Positions 8,288 to 16,809 of a stretch of 64,000 bases of DNA are shown here, piece after piece. Made by a program: the position numbers and the translations under genes. The notes beneath the pieces were generated by a model that was not told the DNA's origin, searched no databases, and worked only from the letters and a program-made list of their open reading frames with translations. Within the stretch, counting starts at the first letter, position 1, and the number at the start of each line of letters is the position of its first letter. The DNA is taken from positions 1 through 64,000 of the forward strand of contig JAEXUB010000184.1 in assembly GCA_023453125.1 (NCBI GenBank). The letters are read 5' to 3'. Origin of the DNA: Bacteroidota bacterium. GTDB taxonomy: Bacteria; Bacteroidota; Ignavibacteria; Ignavibacteriales; Melioribacteraceae.

Positions 8288-8995
8288 ATGAAAAATGAGA
8301 TTATTTGGGTAACAGGAGCCAGTTCGGGTATAGGAAGGGAACTTGCCCTTTTGCTTATCAATTCGGGTAAAACCGTTGCAGCCAGTTCCCGCAATACTGA
8401 GCTTCTTGAAAAACTTAAAGAAGGGCTCGAAGATAAGAAGAATCTTCTCAGAATTTTCCCCTGCGATATATCAATTCCGGAACAGGCTGCTGAAACAGGA
8501 GAAAGAATTGCTTCTGAATTCAGGGTAGCAGGTTTATTCAATAATGCCGGCATTACTTCATTTAAGCCCGCTGCAGATGATTCTATTGATGATATAAAAA
8601 AGATAATCAATACAAATCTTTTAGGTCCTATCTGCGCAATTAAGAGTATTCTTCCTTCAATGATTAAGGCCAACAGGGGAGTAATAGTAAACACGGTTTC
8701 GGTGGTGGCTAAAAAAGTATTCACAAACAGCAGCGCTTATTCTGCCTCAAAAAGCGGACTGGCAGCCTATACAGACGTTCTGAGGGAGGAAGTGAGAAAA
8801 AATAATATAAGAATAATTAATGTTTATCCAGGCGCTACAAAAACGCCGATATGGCCTAACCACGTGCTGGAGAAATTCAGCGAGAGAATGATGGCGCCGG
8901 CCGACGTAGCCTCGGTTATTATTAGTCTTTTTGAAAATGAAGGGAGTGCATATCCCGAAGAAATAACCTTACGCCCTCTTAAAGGGGATTTATAA
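8288..8995 (+). CDS. Short-chain dehydrogenase, candidate sepiapterin-reductase-type
   Basis: A 235-aa classical SDR. The cofactor motif TGASSGIG is at residues 10-17, NNAG in the middle, the catalytic Ser in NTVSVVAKK and the YxxxK motif as YSASK. It starts one base after folE, so it is translationally coupled to the PTPS-folE pair. A reductase that completes tetrahydrobiopterin from 6-pyruvoyl-tetrahydropterin is the expected third enzyme. Family membership is clear, but the sepiapterin-reductase assignment is inference from context. Confidence 0.8.
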   Translation: MKNEIIWVTGASSGIGRELALLLINSGKTVAASSRNTELLEKLKEGLEDKKNLLRIFPCDISIPEQAAETGERIASEFRVAGLFNNAGITSFKPAADDSIDDIKKIINTNLLGPICAIKSILPSMIKANRGVIVNTVSVVAKKVFTNSSAYSASKSGLAAYTDVLREEVRKNNIRIINVYPGATKTPIWPNHVLEKFSERMMAPADVASVIISLFENEGSAYPEEITLRPLKGDL

Positions 8996-9023
8996 GAGAA
9001 AGGAAAACAGAGAATAATAATCA

Positions 9024-9410
9024 ATGGCCGATAATTTTACCCTCGATGAAAACGCAATAAACGAGATTCGCGATTATGACCTGCTGGTCATAAAACAGAA
9101 ATTGGGCGAAATTGAGCGGGTTGAGGATAAAATCTCCTTTATAGAACAGAAATTAAAGGAATTAAAGGGAAAGCTGGACCAGATTGCTAAAGATATTGAA
9201 TCGCTCGACGGCAAGATTGATTTAAATAATCTGGAGTTCAATAAGAAGATTTCAATTATTAATTATAAGCAGATGATCTTCCGAAATTCAAAATTCGGGC
9301 TTCTTGAAGAACTCGTATTCTGGAAAGACCGGTTTATAGTGAAAATATTGAGCGAAAAGGCTAAAATTTTAACGGATTTGAAGGTTTTAAAGCAGGAAAA
9401 AAATTCTTAG
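9024..9410 (+). CDS. Coiled-coil protein, 128 aa, unknown function
   Basis: A cytoplasmic, charged protein without a signal peptide. Residues about 25-70 have heptad-like Leu/Ile spacing (KISFIEQKLKELKGKLDQI), which suggests a coiled coil, and a second helical segment follows. No family is recognised. It begins 28 bases after the SDR gene and ends before an inverted-repeat terminator, so it may be the last gene of the pterin operon. Confidence 0.6.
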   Translation: MADNFTLDENAINEIRDYDLLVIKQKLGEIERVEDKISFIEQKLKELKGKLDQIAKDIESLDGKIDLNNLEFNKKISIINYKQMIFRNSKFGLLEELVFWKDRFIVKILSEKAKILTDLKVLKQEKNS

Positions 9411-9484
9411 TTTTTTTTATTAATCGGCTAAACATTCATACTTAAGTTACGATAATCCTAGTACCCCTTAGAAATACAATCTTT

Positions 9485-9532
9485 CCCCTCGAGGCTGGTT
9501 GAGAAACCAGCCTTGCCTTTTTAAACGAGGGG
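9485..9532. repeat. Nested inverted repeat with terminator-like core
   Basis: An inner stem GGCTGGTT/AACCAGCC (9493-9500 and 9505-9512, GAGA loop) is followed by TTGCCTTTTT, which would terminate the plus-strand coiled-coil gene. It is enclosed in an outer repeat CCCCTCG/CGAGGGG (9485-9491 and 9526-9532). The nested, GC-rich design flanked by G-rich sequence (9527-9552) looks like a dispersed intergenic element as well as a terminator. Confidence 0.6.
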
Positions 9533-9558
9533 TAATAAGGGGTTGGGGTGGGTAAACT

Positions 9559-10176
9559 TTACTTCTTTTCAATAATTACTTCTTTTTCCACCTGAGGCTG
9601 AGCCATTTTCATTCGCATCTGCATTCCTCTTCCGGCTCCCGGCGCCATCGCTTCTCTCCGGTTCATCATTCTGTTTCCCATTTGTCTAACTGCAGGACGG
9701 TTCATCATTCCATTTCCCATCATTCCCTTTCCCATCATACCTTCTCTGCCGACCTGTTTCTTCCAGATTTCCTTCTGTTCATCATTTAGAATAGAATATA
9801 TCTTAAGCCAATTGTCGGTTCTAATTTTCTTTAACTCTCCTTCAAGTTTCACATTGGCATCGGATAAGGAAGAGAATTTCTGTGTATTGAGGCCTTTTTC
9901 GTTTAGAAGCTTTTTAATCTCCACTTTATTCAGGGCAATTTCACTATTAATTTTAATTGCTTCTTTCTGAATATCGAGACGGAATTGTTCAATTTTCTGC
10001 TTCTGTTCCTCGGTTAGTTTTAATGCCGGCATCATACGTCCCTGCATACGGGGCGCCATAGGCTGGCCTTTAACAACAGTTGGCTGATTAGCAGCCGGTT
10101 TATCCTGAGCAGAAATTAGCGCCGGGCTAAAGAGAGCGGCTACCAATAGAGCGGTTAATAATTGTCTGGTTTTCAT
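9559..10176 (-). CDS. Met-rich Spy/CpxP-like periplasmic protein
   Basis: A 205-aa secreted protein. A signal peptide covers about residues 1-23 (ALISAQ). Two LTxxQ-like motifs, LTEEQKQKI and LNDEQKEIW, frame a helical region. This is the signature of the Spy/CpxP/zinc-resistance-associated family of periplasmic chaperones or metal-binding proteins. The C-terminal third is rich in Gly-Met-Met repeats (GMMGKGMMGNGMMNR), which could bind soft metals such as copper. It is divergent from an ECF sigma gene, so control by that sigma factor is likely. Confidence 0.82.
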   Translation of the reverse strand: MKTRQLLTALLVAALFSPALISAQDKPAANQPTVVKGQPMAPRMQGRMMPALKLTEEQKQKIEQFRLDIQKEAIKINSEIALNKVEIKKLLNEKGLNTQKFSSLSDANVKLEGELKKIRTDNWLKIYSILNDEQKEIWKKQVGREGMMGKGMMGNGMMNRPAVRQMGNRMMNRREAMAPGAGRGMQMRMKMAQPQVEKEVIIEKK

Positions 10177-10346
10177 AGTGTACCTCTTTTGTTAGTTTCA
10201 TCTTTTTGACAACATCAATTTGCCGGGGGTTTAATACCCTCTAAAGAGGATATGATGTAGGTCATATAAGGGGAAAAACATAATTTTCTCTAATTTTTAC
10301 ATTAAACCTGCCATTCGTTATCTTTGTCTAAGGAGTAAATAAGAAA

Positions 10347-10898
10347 ATGGCCGAACTGCAGGATTTTGATTTAGTAAAGGATTTTATAGCGGGCAGCGAA
10401 CAGGCTTTTAATAAAATTGTTCAAAAGTACCAGAGCAAGATTTACTGGCACGCCCGGAGGCTCCTTGGAAATCACATGGATGCGGATGAGGTTACGCAGG
10501 AAGTTCTTATTGTTCTTTATAATAAATTGCATACGTTCAATTTCCAGTCCTCCTTATTTACCTGGATTTTCCGTATCGTCTCTACCCGAAGCCTTAATCA
10601 CATAAGGAAGGGAAAAGTTAAGAAAATTCTCTTTTTTGAGGATGATGACGATGAAAGGAAGTTTAAGAATAATGAGGATATTGTAAGGGATCTTGAAAAC
10701 AAGGAAAAGCTCGAAAAACTTGATAAAGTTCTTAATAAACTCGCTTTGAAGCAAAAGGAAGTTTTTATTTTAAGAAACTTTGAAGGTTTATCCTACGAGG
10801 AAATATCCCAGATTACAGGGAGAAGCGTAGGGGGGCTAAAGGCAAATTATTTCCATGCAATTAAAAAAGTTTCGGAGATGATGAATGAAAAGGAATGA
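10347..10898 (+). CDS. ECF-type RNA polymerase sigma factor
   Basis: A 183-aa sigma-70 family protein with only regions 2 and 4. Region 2 is at about residues 15-85 (DADEVTQEVLIVLYNKL, FTWIFRIVSTRSLNHIRKGK). Region 4 is at about 125-178 (LALKQKEVFILRNFEGLSYE, EISQITGRSVGGLKANYFHA). An AAGGAG is about 11 bases before the ATG. The anti-sigma-like gene overlaps its 3' end by 14 bases. The flanking Spy-like genes suggest an envelope- or metal-stress regulon. Confidence 0.92.
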   Translation: MAELQDFDLVKDFIAGSEQAFNKIVQKYQSKIYWHARRLLGNHMDADEVTQEVLIVLYNKLHTFNFQSSLFTWIFRIVSTRSLNHIRKGKVKKILFFEDDDDERKFKNNEDIVRDLENKEKLEKLDKVLNKLALKQKEVFILRNFEGLSYEEISQITGRSVGGLKANYFHAIKKVSEMMNEKE

Positions 10899-11445
10899 TG
10901 AAATATTAAGATATCTGTCAGATTTAATGTCTGAAGGGGAGAAGAATAAGTTTGAATCGGAATTATCTTCTTCTGAAGAATTGCGCGCAGAATTTGAATT
11001 ACTGAAATCCCGTCTTGACGGATTAAAGAATGATTCGGAAATAAGTTCAGATTCCCCTTATTTCCAGAACCTGCTTCCGAGAGTAAGAGTAAGAATTGAA
11101 AAGAAGAAGAAACTCAAATGGGTTCCGAGGCTTGCATACATAGTTCCCACTGCCACTGCGGTTATATTGCTTGCAATAAACACTGGCAAATTTTTACCCG
11201 ATGGGAGCAAAGCAGCTGCTGATACAAATATAACAGCTTCGAAAACAGAGGTTAAGACAGAGGGAAGCCACTACTATCCCGATTATAATCTTTCAACAAA
11301 CTGGGAATATGCCGAATCGGTTAAAGGAAGCAGCGTTTCATTTGAAGTTGGAATAAGTGAAATATCAAATAAAGAAAGTTTAAAAAACATTGCCAAAGAA
11401 AGAATTGCTTATCCGGTTGAAGACTATTTACTGGCACTAAGATAA
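10885..11445 (+). CDS. Putative membrane anti-sigma factor
   Basis: A 186-aa protein with a cytoplasmic N-terminus rich in acidic and helical segments (ILRYLSDLMSEGEKNKFESE), one membrane helix at about residues 88-104 (YIVPTATAVILLAIN) and a periplasmic C-terminal part. This arrangement and the 14-base overlap with the ECF sigma gene are typical of anti-sigma factors. No HxxxCxxC zinc motif is present, so it is not a ZAS-type anti-sigma. Confidence 0.75.
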   Translation: MKRNDEILRYLSDLMSEGEKNKFESELSSSEELRAEFELLKSRLDGLKNDSEISSDSPYFQNLLPRVRVRIEKKKKLKWVPRLAYIVPTATAVILLAINTGKFLPDGSKAAADTNITASKTEVKTEGSHYYPDYNLSTNWEYAESVKGSSVSFEVGISEISNKESLKNIAKERIAYPVEDYLLALR

Positions 11446-11466
11446 AAGGATAATAAAGGAGTCGAA

Positions 11467-11952
11467 ATGAAAAGCCTGAGATATGCTGTTATTTTATCAC
11501 TATTGTTCACTGTAGCCCTGCGCGCCCAGAATAACAGGCCGAGAGGGGACAAGGACCAGATGGAAAAGGACAGAATTAGGATTGAGAGACTTGAGAAGAT
11601 TAAACTCATAGAAGTATTGGATCTGAGCGAAGATGCGGTAATGAAATTCTTTGCGCGCAGGAATGAATATTTTAACAATGCAAGAAAATACGGCGAAGAA
11701 AAGAAAAGAATAAGCGACCAGCTTGAAGCCGATATGAAAGCGGGAAAGAAATTCTCTAACCGCTATTATAAGGGGCTGATTGATAAAATGGTTCAGATTG
11801 ACCGGGAAAGGTTAAGCAAAAGAGAGGCTTTCTACCGTTCTTTAAGTGATATTCTTTCAACCGAGCAGATTGCGAAACTTATGGTTTTTGCCAATAAGTT
11901 CAACGAAGAAATTATGAACGAAATGATGAAAGGGAATCGTCCGCAAAAATAA
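11467..11952 (+). CDS. Spy-like periplasmic helical protein
   Basis: A 161-aa secreted protein with a signal peptide (residues 1-20, ending LRAQ) and a mature part that is almost entirely charged helix. The late motif LSTEQIAKLMVFANKF resembles the LTxxQ repeat of Spy/CpxP-like proteins. It is 21 bases after the anti-sigma gene, with AAGGAG before the ATG, and forms a three-gene unit with sigma and anti-sigma. It may be the periplasmic sensor partner of the anti-sigma factor or a target chaperone. Confidence 0.68.
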   Translation: MKSLRYAVILSLLFTVALRAQNNRPRGDKDQMEKDRIRIERLEKIKLIEVLDLSEDAVMKFFARRNEYFNNARKYGEEKKRISDQLEADMKAGKKFSNRYYKGLIDKMVQIDRERLSKREAFYRSLSDILSTEQIAKLMVFANKFNEEIMNEMMKGNRPQK

Positions 11953-11964
11953 TTTCTGATTTCT

Positions 11965-11996
11965 CTTGATTTTATGCTTTCTGAGTTCTATTTTTC
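11965..11996 (+). promoter_or_regulatory. Candidate Bacteroidota-type promoter of tRNA-Leu
   Basis: CTTG at 11965-11968 is followed after 20 bases by TATTTTTC at 11989-11996, one base off the TAnnTTTG -7 consensus. The tRNA begins 13 bases further on. Confidence 0.4.
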
Positions 11997-12009
11997 TAAC
12001 CTGTTTTTT

Positions 12010-12096
12010 GCGGAAGTGGTGAAATTGGTATACACGCTACTTTGAGGGGGTAGTGCCCGGTTGGGCGTAGGGGTTCGAGTCCCCTCTTCCGCACCA
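12010..12096 (+). tRNA. tRNA-Leu (anticodon GAG), CCA encoded
   Basis: The acceptor stem GCGGAAG/CTTCCGC closes perfectly. The anticodon stem CTACT/GGTAG holds the loop TTGAGGG, giving GAG for Leu. A long variable arm (TGCCCGGTTGGGCGT) is present as expected for class II tRNAs, and the T arm contains GGTTCGAGTCC. The 3' CCA is encoded (12094-12096). Confidence 0.95.
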
Positions 12097-12257
12097 AATT
12101 TTTCTCAAAATCCTTAAAATTCTAACCTTTTTTCCCCTTTTTTTTAAATATATTTCGAATGTGAATTTCCCATTTCGGGCACTCCTGTTTTTGTTGTTAA
12201 AGAGGAACAATTGTGCTGTTCACTTCGTATAAATTATGAAATAAAAGGCGTACCTTA
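12097..12257. other. Intergenic region before the TPR envelope operon
   Basis: AT-rich spacer. A TATATTTC near 12149 could be a -7 element, but I see no convincing -33 partner. No further gene is visible. Confidence 0.3.
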
Positions 12258-15233
12258 ATGAAAAAACTCAATTTAGCTTTTTACTTCTTTTTTATTCTCT
12301 CTGCATCCCTATTCGCTCAAAGCGTATCAGATCAGTTAGCTGCCGGTGTGGAGCTATTTAAAAAGAAAGAATTCCTTCAGTCCTATGAAAAACTTAAGTC
12401 GGTTATTTCCGATGAAAATCTGGATAAAAACAGTGCCGCGGCGGCCAATTTCTATATTGCCGAATGTATGATTAATCTCAACCAGGTTGACGGAGCCGCT
12501 TCGGAATTTGAACGCTTTGCAGAAAATTTCCGCTTCTCCAACTTTAGAGACCTTGCATTATACCGCCTGGGTACAATTTATTTCTCTAAAAAAGAATATT
12601 ACAAATCAAGAGAAAAAATGATGGTGCTCATCAATGAGTACCCGGCAAGCGAATATACGGCACAGGCAAATTATTTCATCGGGGAATCATATGTTGCTGA
12701 AAAAAGGTTCCTAGAAGCGGAGGACTTTTATAAAACAGCCATTTCGCAGCAGAGAACAAACCCATATATAGACCAGACAATTTTTGCCCTGGCTAACCTT
12801 TATGAAAGAATCTCCAAATACAGCCTTGCAGTTACTTACTATGATGAATTATTAACTTATTACCGGGAGAGCAAACTTGTCCCCGCAGCTCAGCTCAGAA
12901 TAGGAATCTGTTATTTTGAACTTAAGAATTATGATAATACAATACTTGAACTCTCGGAACCGGCTATAAAACAACTTAATGCCGATAAGCAGCTGGAAGC
13001 CCAGTATTATATCGCCAATGCGAATTACAGGCTTAAAGAGTATGGCAATGCCAAAAATATATATAAGAAAATTTTGGATGTTAATCCTTCCGAAGAACTT
13101 AGAAGGCAGGTCCTCTTTGGAATGGCCTGGGCGCATTTCCAGTCGGAGGAGTTTAAGGAATCATTCTCCATATTTGAAAATCTCTCAAAAACCGGGGCAG
13201 ATACAATTGCGGTTAGCTCTTATTTCTGGAGCGGTGAATCGAAACGCTATCAGAACGATCTAAAGGCTGCACGCGCAATTATTGAAGATTTTATCGATAA
13301 ATATCCGGACCATTATCTTATTCCCAAAGCAAAATTTGCACTCGGCTCAATGGATTACGGTAAAGGGGAAAGCGTTAATGCGGAGCTGAATCTTAAATCA
13401 ATTCTCAAGACAAATGATGAGTCAACTAAGGCTAAAGCTTATACTCTTCTGGGAGAAATAAGCCTGAATAAGAAAGATTTCAATAACGCCCGAATAAATT
13501 TCGGCTATGCGCTTGCAAACGACAAAATTTCGGAGGATTTGAAGCAGCGTTCCCTTCTTGGAATAGGAATTACGGACTTCTACCTTAACCGGTATGATGA
13601 ATCAATACGGAGTTTAACATCTGTGGCATCCGCCTCGGAGAAATTCGAAAAGAATAAGGTTAATTTTTACCTTGCAGAGGCCTGGTTTGCAAAAGGGGAC
13701 TTTTCCAAGGCGCTTAGACATTATAATACGATAGTTGTTTCAAACGACGACCTCGGAAGGCAGGCCCTTTACGGCAAGGCTTATTCCTATCTTAACCTGA
13801 GGGATTTTGCAAATGCATCCTTCTACTTTAGAGAATATACAACGAAGTTCAAGAACAGCGAAGATTATCTCGATGCCCGCTTAAGGCTTGCCGACAGCTA
13901 CTTCGGTATGAAGGATTTTGAAAAGGCAAGTTCAATTTACAACGATATTTTCGACAAGCAGAAAATTGATGTAAATGACGATGCCTCTTATTATCAGTAT
14001 GTAAGGGCGCTTTATATGTCCGATAAAAAGAACAAAGCGCTGGATGAACTTGAAAATTTTAAACGCAAATTCCCCGGTTCCAAATTTACCGATAATGTTC
14101 AGTATCTTATCGGATGGATTCATTTCCAGAAAAACGAATTTCAGACGGCTATTGCGGATTATAAAAAAATCTATTCCAATAATCCGTCTTCATCACTGCG
14201 CCCGGTGGCTTATACGGCAATAGGGGACTGTTATTATAATCTTGCCGAATATGATTCATCCCTTGTTTATTACAGAAAGATATTCACCTCATTCCCCAAC
14301 AGCCAGTATGTATTTGATGCAATAAGGGGGATACAGGACAGTTATATTATGAAGGACCAGCCGGAGACAGCGATTTCTGAAATTGATAAATTCCTTTCGG
14401 TAAATTCCAAATCGAAATATGCAGACCAGATTGCATTTAAAAAAGGGGAGGTCTATTACGGAATAGGGAACTATCAGCCGGCAATTGATGCCTATTCGGC
14501 TTTTATTAGAACATATCCTCAGAGTGCGCTGGTGCCTGATGCTCATTACTGGATTGGTAAGAGCTATTTAAACAGCAGCCGTCCCGCTGAGGCAAAAAAC
14601 AGTTTTAAAACAGTAAGCGACTCTTATTTAACTTCCGAAGTAGGTATTGATGCCGTTATTGAACTGGGAAATATCTTCATTTCGGAAGAGGATTATAAAT
14701 CCGCCGAATCTATTTTTGACAGGGCGGTTAAAACTCTCCCCGATTCAAGGAGAATTCCTGAAATTTTATTCCTTAAGGCAGGTATTTACCTTAAGACCAA
14801 CAATATCTCCAAGGCTTATGATGCATACAATGATATAATAAGCTATCACGATAACTCTGTATTCTCCGCTAAAGCCAAGATTGAATTGGGACTTCTTGAA
14901 CTTGCCGGAGGAAGGCCCGAAAGCGCCGAAGAGATATTCCGGAGCCAGGCCGAAAGCAAAGTTGATGACCTTGCGGCAAAGGCTCAGTATTATCTTGGCA
15001 CCGCGCTTTATGACCAGAATAAAATTGAAGAAGCAATAACGGCTCTTGTAAGAATCCGTTCCGTTTTCAGCATGTATGACGAATGGCTTACAAAATCCCT
15101 GCTAAAACTCGGCGATTGTTATGTTAAGCTTAACGATAAGAAAAAAGCAAGGGAAATGTATCAGGCAGTTCTCATAAGACATAAAAATGACTCATACTCA
15201 AACGAAGCTAATAATAAACTGAATAAATTATGA
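12258..15233 (+). CDS. Large periplasmic TPR-repeat protein
   Basis: A 991-aa protein with a signal peptide (residues 1-20, ending LFAQ) and then uninterrupted tetratricopeptide-type repeats to the C-terminus, for example YYKSREKMMVLINEYPASEY, YQPAIDAYSAFIRTYPQSA and KKKAREMYQAVL. The F/YP after the second helix of many repeats is typical of YbgF/CpoB- and BamD-like envelope TPR proteins. It probably scaffolds protein interactions in the periplasm. The next gene, an outer-membrane barrel, overlaps its stop by four bases (ATGA), so the two products likely work together. Confidence 0.88.
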   Translation: MKKLNLAFYFFFILSASLFAQSVSDQLAAGVELFKKKEFLQSYEKLKSVISDENLDKNSAAAANFYIAECMINLNQVDGAASEFERFAENFRFSNFRDLALYRLGTIYFSKKEYYKSREKMMVLINEYPASEYTAQANYFIGESYVAEKRFLEAEDFYKTAISQQRTNPYIDQTIFALANLYERISKYSLAVTYYDELLTYYRESKLVPAAQLRIGICYFELKNYDNTILELSEPAIKQLNADKQLEAQYYIANANYRLKEYGNAKNIYKKILDVNPSEELRRQVLFGMAWAHFQSEEFKESFSIFENLSKTGADTIAVSSYFWSGESKRYQNDLKAARAIIEDFIDKYPDHYLIPKAKFALGSMDYGKGESVNAELNLKSILKTNDESTKAKAYTLLGEISLNKKDFNNARINFGYALANDKISEDLKQRSLLGIGITDFYLNRYDESIRSLTSVASASEKFEKNKVNFYLAEAWFAKGDFSKALRHYNTIVVSNDDLGRQALYGKAYSYLNLRDFANASFYFREYTTKFKNSEDYLDARLRLADSYFGMKDFEKASSIYNDIFDKQKIDVNDDASYYQYVRALYMSDKKNKALDELENFKRKFPGSKFTDNVQYLIGWIHFQKNEFQTAIADYKKIYSNNPSSSLRPVAYTAIGDCYYNLAEYDSSLVYYRKIFTSFPNSQYVFDAIRGIQDSYIMKDQPETAISEIDKFLSVNSKSKYADQIAFKKGEVYYGIGNYQPAIDAYSAFIRTYPQSALVPDAHYWIGKSYLNSSRPAEAKNSFKTVSDSYLTSEVGIDAVIELGNIFISEEDYKSAESIFDRAVKTLPDSRRIPEILFLKAGIYLKTNNISKAYDAYNDIISYHDNSVFSAKAKIELGLLELAGGRPESAEEIFRSQAESKVDDLAAKAQYYLGTALYDQNKIEEAITALVRIRSVFSMYDEWLTKSLLKLGDCYVKLNDKKKAREMYQAVLIRHKNDSYSNEANNKLNKL

Positions 15234-16807
15234 AAAAATTATTAATTATCTTTTTATTCCCGGTCCTTCTTTCGGCACAGGCCGATAAACAGCAGGCACT
15301 GGAACTTCCTGATTTCATTATAACGGGTACCAGGGGTATTGACGTGCCGATTCTACAGAAGAAAAAGCCTAAACTCATACCTGTTCTTGCAAATGATTTT
15401 TTTATGCCGGTCTTTTCCCCCGAGGACTTTGCCCCGGCCGTTCTCTCCAGTCCTTATGAAAAAGAACTTAAATTAGTATTGCCTCAGACTAAATATGAAG
15501 GGAAGGCTGTAATTGGAATAGGGCGCTATACAATGCCGGCAGGTGAATTCAGCCTTATGAAAAACTATTCCGGCTTTATTCTTAACCTTAATGCTATGGG
15601 CTCAAATATCTCCAACTATGAACCTAATTCCGGTTATAATAATTCCCTTATTTCATTAGGAGGAGATTATTTTATTAAAGGCGGTGGGGATTTCTTTAAC
15701 GGCACTAAGTTGAGTTTCAACGCCAGGTATTTCAGGAATTCATACAAAATGTTCGCATCCCTACTTCCGGATGATGAACGGAACGGTCATTTATTCGGCG
15801 GCTCTGCATCTATAAGCAACAATGCCTTTAAGTACTTAAGCTACGGAATTGAATTTGACGCCCATCATTTCATTTTCAATTATCTCGATACCAAGGAAAC
15901 ATCATTCAGTCTGGGGGGCAATGCAGAATATAAATCCAGCGCTTTCAATCTTGCCGGAAAGATTATGTTCAGAAACGAGAGCGTAAGCAATTCCCGTGTT
16001 GCAGGGGATAATTACTCAATGCTTACAACCGAAGGGCTTCTTAAAGTTAAGCCCGTAAGCGGTGTGGAAGCCGGTGTAGGCTTATATATGGCCAATTACA
16101 ATAAAAACGATTTTCTGATGCTGAAGGGGAGCCTGCAGATGATTCTTAATGATAATGTAACTCTCTTTGCAGACTTTTCACCCGAGGTGGAATTCCTATC
16201 ATTTTATAATATTGTATCGATTAACCGTTACTCCGATTTTGTACCGGTCCTCTTCCAAAAGAAGGAGGCCGATCTTAAAATATCTCTCCGTTACGAGTAT
16301 GGAAAATATTTTGATATAACGGGCGGTATCGGATATGCGTCTTATGATAAATTCGTCTACTTTCAGGATTTAATATGGCCCGGAACTTTCAATCCTCTTA
16401 CAACCGGGGCTAAAAGATTTTATTCATACCTAAAAATGTATTTCCACCCGGGCCCCTTCGGACGTTTCTACGGAGAGGTCAATTTTCAGGATCTTAAAGA
16501 CGATAACAGCCGTTATATACCTCATCAGCCGGCAGTTGACGCAAGTCTGACTTACGGTTTCGATTTTGATAACGGGCTTGGATTTATAGCAATGTACGAT
16601 ATTCAATTCTCCGCATATACAGACGGTTTAAATACAGATAAACTTCCCGCAATGCATAACATTTCCGTTGGTCTTTCATATAAAGTTCAAGAGAATTTTC
16701 TGCTTAAGCTTGACCTCCAGAACATAACAAACAACAGGAATTATTATTTTAAAGGGTATCTGGAAAAACCATTTGATATTGTCGCCGGAGTTGAGTATCG
16801 TTGGTAA
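15230..16807 (+). CDS. Outer-membrane beta-barrel protein (TonB-receptor-like)
   Basis: A 525-aa protein with a signal peptide (ending LLSAQ). The N-terminal ELPDFIITGTRG resembles the start of TonB-dependent receptor plugs. A long series of alternating amphipathic strands follows, and the C-terminal strand ends in an aromatic residue (VAGVEYRW), the usual signal for outer-membrane insertion. The late segment LDLQNITNNRNY is common in TonB-receptor barrels. No complete plug domain is visible. It is coupled to the TPR gene upstream and the HU-SPOR gene downstream. Confidence 0.72.
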   Translation: MKKLLIIFLFPVLLSAQADKQQALELPDFIITGTRGIDVPILQKKKPKLIPVLANDFFMPVFSPEDFAPAVLSSPYEKELKLVLPQTKYEGKAVIGIGRYTMPAGEFSLMKNYSGFILNLNAMGSNISNYEPNSGYNNSLISLGGDYFIKGGGDFFNGTKLSFNARYFRNSYKMFASLLPDDERNGHLFGGSASISNNAFKYLSYGIEFDAHHFIFNYLDTKETSFSLGGNAEYKSSAFNLAGKIMFRNESVSNSRVAGDNYSMLTTEGLLKVKPVSGVEAGVGLYMANYNKNDFLMLKGSLQMILNDNVTLFADFSPEVEFLSFYNIVSINRYSDFVPVLFQKKEADLKISLRYEYGKYFDITGGIGYASYDKFVYFQDLIWPGTFNPLTTGAKRFYSYLKMYFHPGPFGRFYGEVNFQDLKDDNSRYIPHQPAVDASLTYGFDFDNGLGFIAMYDIQFSAYTDGLNTDKLPAMHNISVGLSYKVQENFLLKLDLQNITNNRNYYFKGYLEKPFDIVAGVEYRW

Positions 16808-16809
16808 TT

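Noticed and set aside
8269..8724. 151-aa open frame on the minus strand opposite the SDR gene
   Set aside because: Antisense to an intact SDR within an operon, no supporting signals.
10319..10326. TATCTTTG as -7 promoter element of the ECF sigma gene
   Set aside because: Matches TAnnTTTG, but the start site would fall on or just before the Shine-Dalgarno and no -33 element is clear.
12258..15233. Long internally repetitive gene as a possible repeat region or recent duplication
   Set aside because: The repeats are TPR units in protein; DNA-level repeats are diverged and give no sign of recent expansion.
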